NCBI RefSeq assembly: GCF_017875955.1
Contig: NZ_JAGINK010000001.1
Coordinates: 2,022,001 to 2,086,000, forward strand
Origin: Pseudomonas sp. BP8
GTDB lineage: Bacteria; Pseudomonadota; Gammaproteobacteria; Pseudomonadales; Pseudomonadaceae
Direction: 5' to 3'
DNA: 64,000 nucleotides
The notes under the pieces: model-generated
Told to the model about the DNA's origin: nothing
Databases searched by the model: none
Seen by the model: only the letters and a program-made list of their open reading frames with translations
In this document: positions 26,120 through 35,971 of the stretch, piece after piece
How the letters are laid out: the number at the start of each line of letters is the position of its first letter
Position numbering within the stretch: the first letter of the stretch is position 1
Translations under genes and position numbers: made by a program

Positions 26120-27298
26120 CTACTTGGACAGGTACTTCATCGCATCCTCCAACCCCTGCAAGGTCAGCGGATACATCTTGTCCTCGACCAGTTCGCGGAC
26201 CAGGTGGGTCGAGGCGGTGTAATCCCAGGTCTGGCGCGGGTATGGATTGATCCACACCACCTTCTTGAATTTCTCCACGAAGCGCTTCATCCACACATAC
26301 CCGGCTTCTTCGTTCCAGTGCTCGACACTGCCCCCCGGCTGGGTGATCTCGTACGGCGCCATCGCCGCATCGCCCACGAACACCACCTTGTAGTCATCGC
26401 CATACTTGTGCAGCAGATCGAACGTGGCGAAGCGCTCCGAGGTGCGCCGCAGGTTGTTCTTCCACACCGATTCGTACACGCAGTTGTGGAAGTAGTAGTA
26501 CTCCAGGTGCTTGAACTCGGTCTTGCATGCCGAGAAGAGCTCCTCGCACACCCGCACATGGGCGTCCATCGAGCCGCCGATGTCGAACAGCAACAGCAAC
26601 TTCACCGTATTGCGCCGCTCGGGGCGCATCTGGATATTCAGCAGCCCGGCATCGCGCGCGGTGTGGTCGATGGTGCCGTCGATGTCGAGCTCTTCGGCTG
26701 CACCCTGGCGGGCGAACTTGCGCAGCCGGCGCAGGGCCAGCTTGATATTGCGCGTGCCCAGTTCGACCTGGTCGTCGAGGTTCTTGTACTCGCGCTGGTC
26801 CCAGACCTTGACCGCTTTGCCCTGGCGCTTGCCGGCCTCGCCGACCCGAATGCCCTCCGGGTTGAAACCGCCTGAGCCAAACGGACTGGTACCGCCGGTG
26901 CCGATCCACTTGTTGCCGCCGGCGTGGCGTTCTTTCTGCTCTTCGAGGCGCTTCTTGAATTCCTCGATGAGCTTGTCCAGCCCGCCCAGGGACTGAATCT
27001 GCGCACGCTCTTCATCGCTCAGCGAACGCTCGAACTCCTTGCGCAACCAGTCTTCCGGAATCAGCGCCTCCAGGTGCCGGTCGAGGTTTTCCAGGCCCTT
27101 GAAATAGGCCGAGAAGGCCCGGTCGAACTTGTCGAAGTGCCGCTCGTCCTTGACCAGGATGGCCCGCGCCAGGAAGTAGAATTCGTCCATGTCGGCGAAC
27201 ACCACGCGCTGCTGCAGGGCATTGAGCAGGTCGAGCAGTTCGCGCACCGACACCGGCACCTTGGCCGCGCGCATTTCGTTGAACAGGTTGAGCAGCAT
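26120..27298 (-). CDS. VWA-domain protein (CoxE-like), partner of MoxR ATPase
   Basis: This 392-residue protein has a helical N-terminal half (1-220) with a Gly-rich linker near residue 140, then a von Willebrand A domain from about residue 230. The metal-site motif is LLLLFDIGGSMDAHV, so it reads D-x-G-x-S-M rather than the usual D-x-S-x-S. The second and third metal positions appear near FHNCVY and FVGDAAMAP. It is 12 bases downstream of moxR. Such pairs are thought to assemble or activate protein complexes or insert metal cofactors; the client here is unknown. Confidence 0.85.
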   Translation of the reverse strand: MLLNLFNEMRAAKVPVSVRELLDLLNALQQRVVFADMDEFYFLARAILVKDERHFDKFDRAFSAYFKGLENLDRHLEALIPEDWLRKEFERSLSDEERAQIQSLGGLDKLIEEFKKRLEEQKERHAGGNKWIGTGGTSPFGSGGFNPEGIRVGEAGKRQGKAVKVWDQREYKNLDDQVELGTRNIKLALRRLRKFARQGAAEELDIDGTIDHTARDAGLLNIQMRPERRNTVKLLLLFDIGGSMDAHVRVCEELFSACKTEFKHLEYYYFHNCVYESVWKNNLRRTSERFATFDLLHKYGDDYKVVFVGDAAMAPYEITQPGGSVEHWNEEAGYVWMKRFVEKFKKVVWINPYPRQTWDYTASTHLVRELVEDKMYPLTLQGLEDAMKYLSK

Positions 27299-27310
27299 GA
27301 CCGGCTCCTG

Positions 27311-28156
27311 TCAGCGATTACCGCGGCGGCTCATGAACGCCAGGCGCTCGAGCAATTGCACGTCCTGCTCGTTCTTCACCAGCGCGCCGGCCAGGGGCGG
27401 GATGGCCTTGGTCGGATCACGCTCGCGCAGCACCGCCTCGCCAATGTTGTCGGCCATCAGCAGCTTGAGCCAGTCGACCAGTTCCGAGGTCGACGGCTTT
27501 TTCTTCAGGCCCGGCACCTTGCGCACATCGAAGAACACGTCGAGCGCTTCGCTGACCAGCGACTGCTTGATGTTCGGGTAGTGCACGTCGACGATCTTCT
27601 GCAAGGTGTCGCGGTCGGGGAAGGCGATGTAGTGGAAGAAGCAGCGACGCAGGAAGGCGTCCGGCAGCTCTTTTTCGTTGTTCGAAGTAATGATGATGAT
27701 CGGGCGTTGCTTGGCCTTGATGGTCTCGTCAATTTCGTAGACGTAGAACTCCATCTTGTCCAGCTCTTGCAACAAGTCGTTGGGGAACTCGATGTCGGCC
27801 TTGTCGATCTCGTCGATCAGCAGGATCACCCGCTCTTCGGCCTCGAAGGCCTCCCACAGCTTGCCTTTCTTCAGGTAGTTGCGCACATCGTGGACCTTGT
27901 CCACGCCCAGTTGCGAGTCACGCAGGCGGCTGACCGCATCGTATTCGTAGAGGCCCTGGTGGGCCTTGGTGGTGGACTTGATATGCCAGGTGATCAGCTT
28001 GGCGCCGAACGACTCCGCCAGTTGCTCGGCCAGCATGGTCTTGCCGGTGCCTGGCTCGCCCTTGACCAGCAAGGGACGCTCCAGGGTGACCGCTGCGTTG
28101 ACCGCCAGCTTCAGGTCATCTGTGGCGACGTAGTCGCGGGTGCCTTCGAACTTCAT
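27311..28156 (-). CDS. MoxR-family AAA+ ATPase
   Basis: This 281-residue ATPase has Walker A in KGEPGTGKTMLAEQLAES near residue 32, Walker B in VILLIDEIDKAD near residue 110, sensor 1 in IIITSNNEKELPDAFLRR near residue 153, and an Arg-rich C-terminal lid. It is the chaperone-type partner of the downstream VWA protein (12-base gap). Substrate genes are not adjacent, so its client is unknown. Confidence 0.92.
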   Translation of the reverse strand: MKFEGTRDYVATDDLKLAVNAAVTLERPLLVKGEPGTGKTMLAEQLAESFGAKLITWHIKSTTKAHQGLYEYDAVSRLRDSQLGVDKVHDVRNYLKKGKLWEAFEAEERVILLIDEIDKADIEFPNDLLQELDKMEFYVYEIDETIKAKQRPIIIITSNNEKELPDAFLRRCFFHYIAFPDRDTLQKIVDVHYPNIKQSLVSEALDVFFDVRKVPGLKKKPSTSELVDWLKLLMADNIGEAVLRERDPTKAIPPLAGALVKNEQDVQLLERLAFMSRRGNR

Positions 28157-28188
28157 GAAGCGATCCTCTATAGGGTGTCCGCGTCGGC

Positions 28189-28216
28189 GCTATCGCGGGG
28201 CAAGCCCGCTCCCACG
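28189..28216. repeat. single class 1 REP, truncated
   Basis: GCTATCGCGGGGCAAGCCCG followed by CTCCCACG matches one REP arm with no facing copy. It lies between the MoxR and DUF748 genes. Confidence 0.6.
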
Positions 28217-28341
28217 ACGCCCCGTGAAAGGGCTGGCCCAGACAACATTGTTGATCATTTGTAACCGACTATAACCCGGCCCCCGCCACCTGCAAACGCA
28301 GACCGGGTATTCAGTCTCTGAATGGTGCGTCGCGCTTACCC

Positions 28342-29415
28342 TCAGTCGGAATCAGGCGCCGGCTGCTCGTAACGTGCACTGAACGCCTGGACGAAGCCAT
28401 TGCGCAGAATCTGCAGAAACGCCTCGAAGCCACTGATGTCCTGTTGATGCACGCTGCCACTGAGTTCGACGCGGGTAGCGAACTGGTTTTTTGGCTGATT
28501 TTTCAGCACGGTTTCGCTGGCACCGACCACCGCCTCCCAGATCGAGCGGAAAAAGCCTTTGTCCTTGTCTTGTACATCCTGTTGCCAGTTGAACACGTCG
28601 ACGTCGCGCAGCAGCGGTTTGATATAGCCGTTGAGCCGACCCTTGTCGGCCTGGGCCTCGATCACCACATCGCCGTGGCCGGCATTGAAGTCGAACTTGC
28701 CATAGGCGCTGGCAAAGTCATTCAAGCGGCGCAGTTGGATACCCGTGGCGCGCAGGCGAAACTCGAAGTCGTCGAAATCGCTGAACGGGTCGAACGTGGC
28801 GCGGCTTTCCACCTTGGCATCACCCAACAGCAGGGCCGTGGCTTCAAAGCTGGCATCACGCCGGCCCTTCTCGTCACGCACGTTGGTCAGGTTGCGAATG
28901 CTCGCCTCGAGCCGGGTCGCCTTGAGGTCGACGGGAGGCTTGGAATTGAAGTTGCTGAAGGTCAGCGTGCCGTCATCGATGCGCACTTCGTCGAGGGTGA
29001 TCGGCACCAGTTTTTCCAGCTGCTGACGCCAGTCGGTCCCTTGACCCGTCTGTGAGTTCTGTTTGCTCGGGCCGTCGACGAAGTTCAGTTGCGGGCGCAT
29101 GAACTCAACCTCGGCGACCACCGCGTGGTCGTGCCACAGCGCGTGCCAGCTTACCGACAGGTCAATCACCGGGGCGTCGACAAACGGCACCGGGACCTTG
29201 CCGGTGGTCTTGACGATTTTCAGGCCGTTGATCGTGTAGGCGCCGCGCCACCAGGCGAGGTCGACATCGCTGACCTGGCCGCGGTAGTCGCCCATGTCGG
29301 CCAGCTTGTCATTGAGGTAGTCGCGCACCAGGTACGGCAGGGCCAGGTGCAGCACTACCAGTAACGCGACAAGGCTGACCAGGCCGACCAGTGGCCAGCG
29401 ATAACGGGCTTTCAT
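28342..29415 (-). CDS. DUF748 (AsmA-like) inner-membrane-anchored protein
   Basis: This 357-residue protein has one N-terminal membrane anchor ([20 protein letters not shown]) and a large periplasmic beta-rich region. It contains the DUF748 pattern [24 protein letters not shown] near residue 140. Family members resemble AsmA-like proteins, whose bridging members carry lipid across the periplasm. This one is short and its role is unknown. The C-terminal helix [17 protein letters not shown] is conserved in the group as I recall it. Confidence 0.78.
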   Translation of the reverse strand: MKARYRWPLVGLVSLVALLVVLHLALPYLVRDYLNDKLADMGDYRGQVSDVDLAWWRGAYTINGLKIVKTTGKVPVPFVDAPVIDLSVSWHALWHDHAVVAEVEFMRPQLNFVDGPSKQNSQTGQGTDWRQQLEKLVPITLDEVRIDDGTLTFSNFNSKPPVDLKATRLEASIRNLTNVRDEKGRRDASFEATALLLGDAKVESRATFDPFSDFDDFEFRLRATGIQLRRLNDFASAYGKFDFNAGHGDVVIEAQADKGRLNGYIKPLLRDVDVFNWQQDVQDKDKGFFRSIWEAVVGASETVLKNQPKNQFATRVELSGSVHQQDISGFEAFLQILRNGFVQAFSARYEQPAPDSD

Positions 29416-29540
29416 CGAAGGCTCTCCACTGCGGGTGTCCGGTTGACCGCAGCCGCCAGCGCGGAGTTCGAACGGGCTTTACGCTCCCCTCAGGCAGGCT
29501 TACCCTTGAGGCTTTCCCCCGCTCGGTTAAGGACCCTGCC

Positions 29541-30515
<975 letters not shown>

Positions 30516-30520
30516 GCGGT

Positions 30521-30651
30521 CGGTCAGTGGTGGCCTCCGCGGGGCTAGCCGGACCGGCGCACCGACGCTCCTACACAGGATTTACGCAGACTTTGAATTC
30601 GGCGTAATACCTGTAGGAGCGGGCTTGCCCCGCGAAGAGGCCGTCACTGAC
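30521..30651. repeat. class 1 REP pair in the cysK-lpxO spacer
   Basis: A diverged left arm (30531-30575) faces a perfect right arm, TAGGAGCGGGCTTGCCCCGC and beyond (30612-30643). Outer flanks GGTCAGTG and TCACTGAC are also complementary, so the whole 130 bases can fold into one long imperfect stem. Confidence 0.75.
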
Positions 30652-30833
30652 TCACCAGAATTCCCCTTTAACCCGCATTCCCCTGACCGAACGCAATACC
30701 CCAACCATCCCCTTTATTACAAAATCTTCAACATTGCTATCCGCCCCAAGTTGTTTTTACCTGCGGCGGATGGGTTTATGATGTCCGGCTATCTGGAAGT
30801 GATGGCCTGATTTCCTATGCCAAGGAGTGTTGC
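30652..30833. other. AT-richer spacer upstream of lpxO
   Basis: The last 180 bases before lpxO are less GC-rich than the flanks and hold no convincing gene. They probably contain the lpxO promoter, but I could not pick a clear -35/-10 pair. AAGGAG precedes the start codon. Confidence 0.4.
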
Positions 30834-31769
30834 ATGACCTTTTCCTTTGTCGCCAAGGCGGGTGTCCTGCTGGTGTTTATCGGCAGCGTGCTGTACGTGC
30901 ACTTGCGCGGCAAGGCGCGCCTGCCGGTGCTGCGCCAGTTCGTCAACCACTCGGCGCTGTTTGCCCCGTACAACAGCCTGATGTACCTGTTCTCCGGCGT
31001 GCCGTCCAAGCCTTACCTGGACCGCCAGCGTTTCCCCGAGCTCGACGTGCTCAAGGACAACTGGCAGGTCATCCGTGAAGAGGCCATGCGCCTGTTCGAC
31101 GAGGGCTACATCCGCGCCGCCGAGAAAGACAACGACGCCGGTTTCGGTTCGTTCTTCAAGAAGGGCTGGAAGCGCTTTTACCTGAAGTGGTACGACAAAC
31201 CGCTGCCCTCGGCAGAAGCCCTGTGCCCGAAAACTGTCGAGCTGGTCAGCAGCATCCCCAATGTCAAAGGCGCGATGTTCGCCCTGTTGCCCGGTGGCAG
31301 CCACCTGAACCCGCACCGCGACCCGTTCGCCGGCTCCCTGCGCTATCACCTGGGCTTGTCGACGCCCAACTCGGACAGCTGCCGCATCTATGTCGATGGC
31401 CAGCCGTATGCCTGGCGCGATGGCGAAGACGTGATGTTTGACGAGACTTTCGTGCATTGGGTGAAGAACGAGACCGACGTGACCCGGGTGATCCTCTTCT
31501 GCGACATCGAACGGCCGCTTACCAGCCCGCTGATGACCCGCATCAACCGCAAGGTCAGCGCCTTCCTCGGCCGCGCGACCGCGCCGCAGAACACTGATGA
31601 TGAGCGGGTCGGCGGGATCAACCAGGCATATGCCTGGAGCAAGCGCTTCAGCAACAAGATCAGTACCCGTGTGAAACAGTTCAAGCGGGCCAATCCCAAG
31701 GCTTATCGGATTCTGCGGCCGGTGCTGGCGGTAGTGGTTGCGTATCTGCTGTATCGCTGGTTGTTCTGA
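30834..31769 (+). CDS. lpxO: lipid A hydroxylase LpxO (aspartyl/asparaginyl beta-hydroxylase family)
   Basis: This 311-residue Fe(II)/2-oxoglutarate dioxygenase is anchored by N-terminal (residues 6-24) and C-terminal (292-310) membrane segments. The HxD part of the facial triad is in GGSHLNPHRDPFAG near residue 150, the distal His in DETFVHWVKNETD near residue 205, and the 2-oxoglutarate Arg follows in TRVILF. It adds a 2-hydroxyl to lipid A acyl chains. Both the membrane anchors and the family signature fit LpxO in Pseudomonas. Confidence 0.88.
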   Translation: MTFSFVAKAGVLLVFIGSVLYVHLRGKARLPVLRQFVNHSALFAPYNSLMYLFSGVPSKPYLDRQRFPELDVLKDNWQVIREEAMRLFDEGYIRAAEKDNDAGFGSFFKKGWKRFYLKWYDKPLPSAEALCPKTVELVSSIPNVKGAMFALLPGGSHLNPHRDPFAGSLRYHLGLSTPNSDSCRIYVDGQPYAWRDGEDVMFDETFVHWVKNETDVTRVILFCDIERPLTSPLMTRINRKVSAFLGRATAPQNTDDERVGGINQAYAWSKRFSNKISTRVKQFKRANPKAYRILRPVLAVVVAYLLYRWLF

Positions 31770-31788
31770 TCGTTCGTGCTGTAGGCCT

Positions 31789-32259
31789 TTAGCGGAACTC
31801 TTCCGGGATGGCGTGGCGCAGCACGCCTTCCTCGAACTCCAGAGTGCCGGCTTCGCGCTGAGTCAGCAGGTAGTAGAGCGGGGTGTCGAGGGCGATCGTC
31901 GGTGGCACTTCGACGGCGAGCATCTTCACCGCCTGCTCGGCGTCGCTGGGGCAGCCGAACTCGAGCAGGGCTGCACGCACTTGCTCGAGACTGCCGGGGG
32001 CCTTGGCCAACACACGGAACACCGAGGCACCGCCGCTTTTCTGCAGGCTGTCGAACCAGGTGTGTTCACCTTCGTCATGGGTATTGATGATGTCGCCCGG
32101 CGCAATGCCGTAGGCGTAGAAGGGAATATTGTCGACGAGGTAGCCGCCTTCGACTTGTTTTGCCCAGAGGCCTTCCACTGACGCCGGGGGATAGCCTTGT
32201 GCGTCCTGTTCCAGGCGGAACAGGACTTTCTTGAAGTGGGGATTGCTGTCGAGGGTCAT
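31789..32259 (-). CDS. DUF4265 family protein
   Basis: This 156-residue soluble protein opens with NPHFKKVLFRLEQDAQGYPP and continues with VEGLWA, YAYGIAPGDIINTHDE and a C-terminal segment rich in Glu, which fits DUF4265. No catalytic motif is evident and its role is unknown. I start at MTLDSNPH; the in-frame extension upstream runs into the duplicated transporter debris and is not coding. It converges on lpxO. Confidence 0.72.
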   Translation of the reverse strand: MTLDSNPHFKKVLFRLEQDAQGYPPASVEGLWAKQVEGGYLVDNIPFYAYGIAPGDIINTHDEGEHTWFDSLQKSGGASVFRVLAKAPGSLEQVRAALLEFGCPSDAEQAVKMLAVEVPPTIALDTPLYYLLTQREAGTLEFEEGVLRHAIPEEFR

Positions 32260-32342
32260 GGTGCGGGGTCTGAGTGAGTTGGCTCCTGCGTATCGTAAGG
32301 CGGTTTGCGGGTGGTGTCCCCTTGGATTGATGGTTGAAGCCG

Positions 32343-32475
32343 GCAAAGCGGCCCCTGCGTACTCCCGCCGGACGCAATGCCAGAGCCTTCGAAAGGGATG
32401 CCCCGGACAGGCACTACTTCTCAGAAACAGCCCGCGCCGGCTTGAGCACCAGCCACAGGGCCAGGCCAATCAGCA
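32343..32475. repeat. direct repeat copy A: end of the DMT transporter plus its downstream spacer
   Basis: This 133-base block matches 33138-33270 at a constant offset of 795 bases, with nine mismatches by eye and no gaps. It carries the last codons of the transporter gene and the spacer beyond its stop. Confidence 0.85.
32414..32475 (-). pseudogene. 3' fragment of a second DMT-family transporter gene
   Basis: On the minus strand this reads LIGLALWLVLKPARAVSEK then stop. The intact neighbour ends LIGLALWLVLKPARTLS. The rest of the gene is missing upstream, where homology stops abruptly at 32475. Together with the matching start-region fragment near 33005 it marks a tandem copy whose interior was lost. 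Confidence 0.75.
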
Positions 32476-32570
32476 CGTCCATCAATGCTCGTTCATTCGA
32501 AGACGCAGGATGACAGTCCTCCGGTGTGGGTGGGTTTCATCGGTACTCTGCAGTGTGGTTGTGGTGGTTG

Positions 32571-32810
32571 CTAGGCAACAACGCCGATAAACATGTCGAA
32601 GTTGTGGGGCAGCGTTTCATTGACGGCATCTGCAATCCGGCTGACCTGCTCATGGGTCAGCGGCAACTCCCCATCAGCCTCAGCGGCAAGGCTATTCCAG
32701 CCCAGAATATCCATGACCCTCTGCTCAAACTCAGGCGCCACGTCCAGCTCATATTTCAACGCGCTATCTTGAAAACTGTCTGGCAAAAATCCCGTGATGC
32801 ACAAGTACAT
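32571..32810 (-). CDS. 79-residue orphan protein, possibly immunity-like
   Basis: This 79-residue acidic protein begins MYLCITGFLPDSFQDSALKY and contains FEQRVMDILGWNSLAAEADG and LPHNFDMFIGVVA. An AGAGG site stands 6-7 bases before the ATG. It lies inside the replaced interior of a broken DMT transporter copy, in DNA less GC-rich than its surroundings. I do not recognise the family with confidence. The size and acidity resemble small immunity proteins of polymorphic toxin systems, but no toxin gene is adjacent. Confidence 0.6.
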   Translation of the reverse strand: MYLCITGFLPDSFQDSALKYELDVAPEFEQRVMDILGWNSLAAEADGELPLTHEQVSRIADAVNETLPHNFDMFIGVVA

Positions 32811-32991
32811 AACGACCTCTGAGTATATTCATGCGTGGTTCTTCCGGTTTTGCGGGCTTGTTTTGAAGGTCGGAGCCGTCCGAGTGCGAAAGAACGTTAC
32901 TTCCTTGATGCTTGGCATGTCTGCCGGACGATTCCCAAAGATTATGAAAAATCATCAATTGCTGCGAAAGGCTGCTGTGGCACAGGAAATC
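32811..32991. other. unexplained lower-GC stretch between the orphan gene and the transporter start fragment
   Basis: About 180 bases match neither DMT gene nor REP and carry no convincing reading frame with a ribosome site. It probably arrived with the orphan gene or contains its promoter. Confidence 0.4.
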
Positions 32992-33063
32992 GCGATGGGG
33001 GTCATTGGTCTCGGATAACAGCAGGACGGGAGGGTACGTCAGCCGAGGTCGGTTTTTTGTGCT
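32992..33063 (-). pseudogene. 5' fragment and leader of the broken DMT transporter copy
   Basis: On the minus strand a start codon at 33005 reads M-T-P-I-A-I before the match ends. The intact gene begins V-S-P-I-A-L. The leader beyond it resembles the intact gene's leader (34083-34159), including GGGAG-GTACGTCAGC and a shared TTGTGCT end, at roughly three-quarters identity by eye with small gaps. Confidence 0.65.
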
Positions 33064-33102
33064 CGGCTGCGCATTCCTGCAAATGGCTCGATAGCAGTGC
33101 GG

Positions 33103-33150
33103 CACCTGTGGGAGCGGCCTTGTGTCGCGAAAGGGCTGCAGAGCAGCCCC
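33103..33150. repeat. class 2 REP
   Basis: TGTGGGAGCGGCCTTGTGTC then GCGAAAGGGCTGC is a full class 2 REP arm, followed by the palindrome GCTGC-AGA-GCAGC. Part of it is in the duplicated block. Confidence 0.75.
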
Positions 33151-33270
33151 GGCGTACTCCCGCCGGACGCAATGTCAGAGCCTTCGAAAGGGATGCCCCG
33201 GACAGGCACCACTTCTAAGAAAGGGTCCGCGCCGGCTTGAGCACCAGCCACAGGGCCAGGCCAATCAGCA
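33138..33270. repeat. direct repeat copy B
   Basis: This is the partner of 32343-32475 and contains the 3' end of the intact DMT transporter and its downstream spacer. Confidence 0.85.
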
Positions 33271-34096
33271 GCCCGCCATACAGGTGTCCCATCGACAGCG
33301 CCTCATCCAGCAACCACGCCCCCCACAGCACGCCGAATACCGGGATCAGGAAGGTCACGGTGCTGGCCTTGACCGGTCCGATCTCGGCCAGCAGGCGGAA
33401 GTACAGGATGTAAGCGAACGCCGTACACACCAGGCCCAGCCCCAGCAGCGACAGCCACACCTGCCAGCCGCCCCAACTGGCCGGCGGCTGCGTCAGTGCG
33501 CTCCAGGCGAACAGTGGCGTGAGTAGCAGGGTGGCGCCCAGCATGCTGCCCAGTGCTGACAGACGGCTGTCGAGCCCGCTGACCCAGCGCCGCGCGAGGT
33601 AGCCGGCAAAGCCGTAGCAGGTGGTCGCCGCCAGGCAGGCCAGGGCGCCTTGCAGCAAGGCCATGTCCAGCGCGACCGGCCCGGCCCCGCTGAGGATGCC
33701 GACGCCGAACAGGCCGAGGAAGATCCCGCACAGCTTGCTCGCGGTCATCGGCTCGCGGAAGAACAGTGCGCCGATCAGTACGCCCATCAGTGGCGTGGTG
33801 GCGTTGAAGATTGCCGAATAGCCGGCCGGCAGCACCTGCGCGGCCACCGAATAAAAGGTGGCGGGGATCCCCGAGTTGATCATGCCCAATACCAGGCAGG
33901 CGCCGAGCTTGCCGTTGAAGTCCCAGCGCACGCGCGCAGCAGCGACGATGGCGACCAGCCCAAGGCAGGCAATCGATACCCGGAAGAAGGCGGTCGGCAC
34001 AGTGCCAAGCTCGGGGGCGATGATGCGCATGAACAGAAAACTCGCACCCCAGACGGCGGCAAGGGTTAGCAGGCGGGCAAGGGCGATGGGGCTCAC
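33215..34096 (-). CDS. DMT-superfamily (EamA) transporter
   Basis: This 293-residue inner-membrane protein has ten hydrophobic helices in two EamA repeats (residues about 5-135 and 150-285). AVWGASFLFMRI in helix 1 and AALLFFREPMTASKLCGIFLG in the first repeat are typical. It probably exports small metabolites. I start at GTG (34096), where the VSPIALARLL opening matches the remnant copy; longer starts run into the leader. The 3' end and leader are both duplicated on the left. Confidence 0.86.
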   Translation of the reverse strand: MSPIALARLLTLAAVWGASFLFMRIIAPELGTVPTAFFRVSIACLGLVAIVAAARVRWDFNGKLGACLVLGMINSGIPATFYSVAAQVLPAGYSAIFNATTPLMGVLIGALFFREPMTASKLCGIFLGLFGVGILSGAGPVALDMALLQGALACLAATTCYGFAGYLARRWVSGLDSRLSALGSMLGATLLLTPLFAWSALTQPPASWGGWQVWLSLLGLGLVCTAFAYILYFRLLAEIGPVKASTVTFLIPVFGVLWGAWLLDEALSMGHLYGGLLIGLALWLVLKPARTLS

Positions 34097-34248
34097 AACG
34101 GTCTCCGGCAACAGGGCAGGGCGGGAGTGTACGTCAGCCCAGGTGGCGGTTCTTGTGCTTTCTTGCGCTGTAAGTGCTGGCCCGCAACTCACCAAAACCC
34201 GCCGGCACTACTAAGCTGAGCCCTTGAACCCCGCGCAGAGGCTCTTGT

Positions 34249-35964
34249 ATGACTCAGTCCTGGCCGGCGACCGAGATCGCCCGGATGATCCTCGATGGCT
34301 TCGACAACTACCGCGAGCATTTCCGCCGCATCACCCTGGGCGCACGCGAGCGCTTCGAGCGGGCGCAGTGGCAACAGATCCAGCGGGCGGCAGCTGCGCG
34401 CATCAATCTCTATGAAGAGAAGGTCGGCGAGGTAAACGGCTGGCTGCGGGATGCCTTCGACCCAGAGGTGCTGCTGGATGTCGAGCAGTGGCCGCTGGTC
34501 AAGAGTGCCTACATCCGGCTGATTGATCCGCGTCTGGACGATGAACTGTCCGAGACCTGGTACAACTCGCTGTTCTGCAGCCTGTTCAGCCATGACCAGA
34601 TCAGCGATGGTTGCATGTTCATCCATACCACCCGACCTGCCATGCGCAGCCACCAGCGGGCCGCACAAACGCGCAGCTACGCGCTCGGCACGAACCTCAA
34701 GGGGCTGTTGCGGGCGATCTTTGCCGACTACCCGTTCAGCGTGCCGTATGGCGACCTGGAAGGCGACCTGGCCCGGCTCGAAGAGCAACTGCGCGAATGC
34801 CTGCCCGACTGGGTGTGCAAGGACCCGGCGCTGACCGTAGAGCTGTTTTCGCCTGTGCTTTACCGTAACAAAGGTGCCTACCTGGTAGGCCGTTTGTTCA
34901 CCCAGGACGAACAGTGGCCGCTGGTGATCCCGCTGCTGCACCGCGAAGGGCATGGCATCGAGGCCGACGCGTTGATCACCGACGAGGCCGAGGTGTCGAT
35001 CATCTTCTCGTTCACCCGCTCGTACTTCATGGTCGATGTGCAGGTGCCGGCCGAGTTCGTCAACTTTCTCAAGCGGATCCTGCCGGGCAAGCACATCGCT
35101 GAGTTGTACACTTCGATCGGCTTCTACAAGCATGGCAAGTCGGAGTTTTACCGGGCGCTGATCAATCACCTGGCCACTACCGAAGACCGCTTCGTGATGG
35201 CACCCGGCGTGCGCGGCATGGTCATGAGCGTGTTCACCCTGCCGGGCTTCAATACGGTGTTCAAGATCATCAAGGACCGCTTCTCACCGTCGAAGACCGT
35301 CGACCGTGCGACGGTCTTCGACAAGTATCGCCTGGTCAAAAGCATCGATCGGGTCGGGCGCTTGGCCGACACCCAGGAGTTTGCCGATTTTCGCTTTCCG
35401 CGCGGCAAGTTCGACCCCGAGTGCCTGGCCGAGTTGCTCGAAGTGGCGCCGTCCACCGTGGTCCTGGACGGCGATACGGTACTGATCCGCCACTGCTGGA
35501 CCGAGCGGCGCATGACCCCGCTCAACCTGTACCTGGAGCAGGCCAGCGAGGCCCAGGTGCTGGAGGCGCTGGAAGATTACGGGCTGGCGATCAAGCAGCT
35601 GGCGGCGGCGAATATCTTCCCCGGTGACATGTTACTGAAGAACTTCGGCGTTACCCGGCATGGGCGGGTGGTGTTTTACGACTATGACGAGATCTGCTTT
35701 CTGACCGAGGTGAACTTCCGCCATATCCCGCCGCCGCGTTATCCCGAGGATGAGATGTCAGGGGAGCCGTGGTATTCGATTGGGGCGCACGACGTGTTTC
35801 CGGAGGAGTTTCCGCCGTTTCTGTTTGCCGAGATGGGGCAGCGCAAGTTGTTCAGCCGCCTGCATGGGGAACTGTATGACGCGGATTACTGGAAGGGGCT
35901 GCAGGCGGCGATTCAGGGGGGCAAGGTGATTGATGTGTTTCCTTATCGACGCAAGGTACGCTGA
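34249..35964 (+). CDS. aceK: isocitrate dehydrogenase kinase/phosphatase
   Basis: This 571-residue bifunctional enzyme phosphorylates and dephosphorylates isocitrate dehydrogenase, switching flux between the TCA cycle and the glyoxylate bypass. It opens with [20 protein letters not shown]. The ATP-binding loop is [26 protein letters not shown] near residue 317, and the kinase-fold catalytic region includes [20 protein letters not shown] with [10 protein letters not shown] near residue 470. Full family length is present. Unlike in enterics, aceA and aceB are not adjacent. Confidence 0.96.
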   Translation: MTQSWPATEIARMILDGFDNYREHFRRITLGARERFERAQWQQIQRAAAARINLYEEKVGEVNGWLRDAFDPEVLLDVEQWPLVKSAYIRLIDPRLDDELSETWYNSLFCSLFSHDQISDGCMFIHTTRPAMRSHQRAAQTRSYALGTNLKGLLRAIFADYPFSVPYGDLEGDLARLEEQLRECLPDWVCKDPALTVELFSPVLYRNKGAYLVGRLFTQDEQWPLVIPLLHREGHGIEADALITDEAEVSIIFSFTRSYFMVDVQVPAEFVNFLKRILPGKHIAELYTSIGFYKHGKSEFYRALINHLATTEDRFVMAPGVRGMVMSVFTLPGFNTVFKIIKDRFSPSKTVDRATVFDKYRLVKSIDRVGRLADTQEFADFRFPRGKFDPECLAELLEVAPSTVVLDGDTVLIRHCWTERRMTPLNLYLEQASEAQVLEALEDYGLAIKQLAAANIFPGDMLLKNFGVTRHGRVVFYDYDEICFLTEVNFRHIPPPRYPEDEMSGEPWYSIGAHDVFPEEFPPFLFAEMGQRKLFSRLHGELYDADYWKGLQAAIQGGKVIDVFPYRRKVR

Positions 35965-35971
35965 TGCACAC

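Noticed and set aside
32260..32469. N-terminal extension of the DUF4265 frame
   Set aside because: The extra residues translate the duplicated transporter end and spacer in another frame. The internal ATG gives the normal family opening.
32476..32991. Replaced transporter interior considered as an insertion sequence
   Set aside because: There is no transposase frame, no terminal inverted repeat and no target duplication other than the long transporter-derived repeats.
32764..33105. Minus-strand frame of 113 codons upstream of the orphan gene
   Set aside because: It crosses the transporter leader remnant and a REP-adjacent stretch and has no domain; the better-supported gene here is the 79-residue one.
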